Position numbers and translations under genes: made by a program. From assembly GCA_900549995.1 (NCBI GenBank), contig URQQ01000072.1, forward strand, positions 1 through 21,327: a stretch of 21,327 nt of DNA, in the 5' to 3' direction. Below, piece after piece: positions 21,175 through 21,327 of the stretch (position 1 is the stretch's first letter; each line of letters begins with the position of its first letter). The notes under the pieces were generated by a model that ran no database searches, was not told where the DNA came from, and was given only the letters and a program-made list of their open reading frames with translations. The stretch comes from an uncultured Lachnospiraceae bacterium. GTDB taxonomy: Bacteria; Bacillota; Clostridia; Lachnospirales; Lachnospiraceae.

Positions 21175-21203
21175 TTGACATGTATTACGGTTAGTGATAC
21201 ACT
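21175..21203 (+). promoter_or_regulatory. promoter of the PadR gene
   Basis: Consensus -35 TTGACA (21175-21180) and -10 TACACT (21198-21203) are 17 bases apart. Repeated GTATTAC boxes (21182, 21208) and imperfect dyads lie over and after the -10 and may be the PadR operator. Confidence 0.65.
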
Positions 21204-21243
21204 TTCAGTATTACAGTAAACGTAATATATGAGGGGTGATTTT

Positions 21244-21327
21244 ATGAGAGATAATATTAAAGGCGGGGCGTTGACAGAAGTTACATTTTTCATATTATTG
21301 TCCCTGTACAAACCTAAGCATGGATAT
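21244..21327 (+). CDS. PadR family transcriptional regulator, truncated by window edge
   Basis: Only the first 28 residues are in view: MRDNIKGGALTEVTFFILL then SLYKPKHGY. This matches the N-terminal helix of PadR-type winged-helix regulators (the L-x-x-L-Y-x-x-x-x-x-HGY start). GAGGGGTG precedes the ATG by about 5 bases. It is divergent from the two-component operon. The remainder lies beyond position 21327, so neither its length nor its partner genes can be told; PadR genes are often followed by a membrane protein gene. Confidence 0.8.
   Translation, partial: MRDNIKGGALTEVTFFILLSLYKPKHGY

Noticed and set aside
21084..21311. 75-codon minus-strand frame upstream of the response regulator.
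   Set aside because: It crosses two promoters and the PadR start, and shows no domain or ribosome site.

Overview
The window looks like chromosomal accessory DNA from an anaerobic Clostridia member, most likely Lachnospiraceae-like. The grounds are moderate-to-low GC, strong AGGAGG-type ribosome binding sites on almost every gene, iron-containing alcohol dehydrogenase, ferredoxin-type aldo/keto reductase, flavodoxin lipoprotein, a class D beta-lactamase-like lipoprotein and an AgrC/LytTR-type two-component system. The species is inferred, not proven. No rRNA, tRNA, CRISPR array, transposase or phage gene was seen. Nearly everything is on the minus strand; only a LysR, a MerR and an edge-truncated PadR regulator read on the plus strand. 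No gene-free stretch exceeds about 300 bases.

Right-to-left order of transcription is the natural reading. At 18152-21078 a LytTR response regulator and a GHKL sensor kinase are followed, after a terminator, by a 26-residue membrane peptide gene missing from ordinary gene calls, an ABC ATPase and an ABC permease. A PadR gene diverges at the right edge. At 15930-17292 a TetR gene and a nitroreductase sit behind a promoter held inside a perfect 15-bp-arm inverted repeat. From 15831 to 11288 comes a mixed run: SGNH/SASA esterase, P-loop kinase-like protein, class D beta-lactamase-like lipoprotein, membrane protein, SAM methyltransferase, SSAT-like acetyltransferase, and a headless C-terminal acetyltransferase fragment. 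A DUF1905-DUF5655 pair follows at 10513-11222.

The left half is dominated by redox and reactive-electrophile chemistry in two divergently controlled units. A MerR regulator of the AdhR/NmlR type (9941-10387, cysteine at residue 54) faces a dihydrofolate-reductase-fold protein and a 4Fe-4S aldo/keto reductase; between them is a 19-bp-spaced promoter with a dyad in the spacer, the usual MerR activation design. A LysR regulator (6795-7676) faces a five-gene run: a small Cys-containing protein, a cytosolic aldo/keto reductase, a lipoprotein aldo/keto reductase, an FMN reductase and an iron-dependent alcohol dehydrogenase. A perfect 21-bp palindrome lies near -66 of that operon and over the LysR promoter -35. 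A flavodoxin lipoprotein gene follows the operon terminator. Farther left are a TIGR04076-type protein and a small-membrane-protein/TetR pair.

The most unusual points are: two cofactor-dependent redox proteins (an aldo/keto reductase and a flavodoxin) that both carry lipoprotein signals; an apparent AUC initiation codon on the exported aldo/keto reductase; the unannotated 26-residue membrane peptide; and well-resolved operators for LysR, MerR and TetR regulators. Functions are assigned from family recognition by eye; no database search was run.
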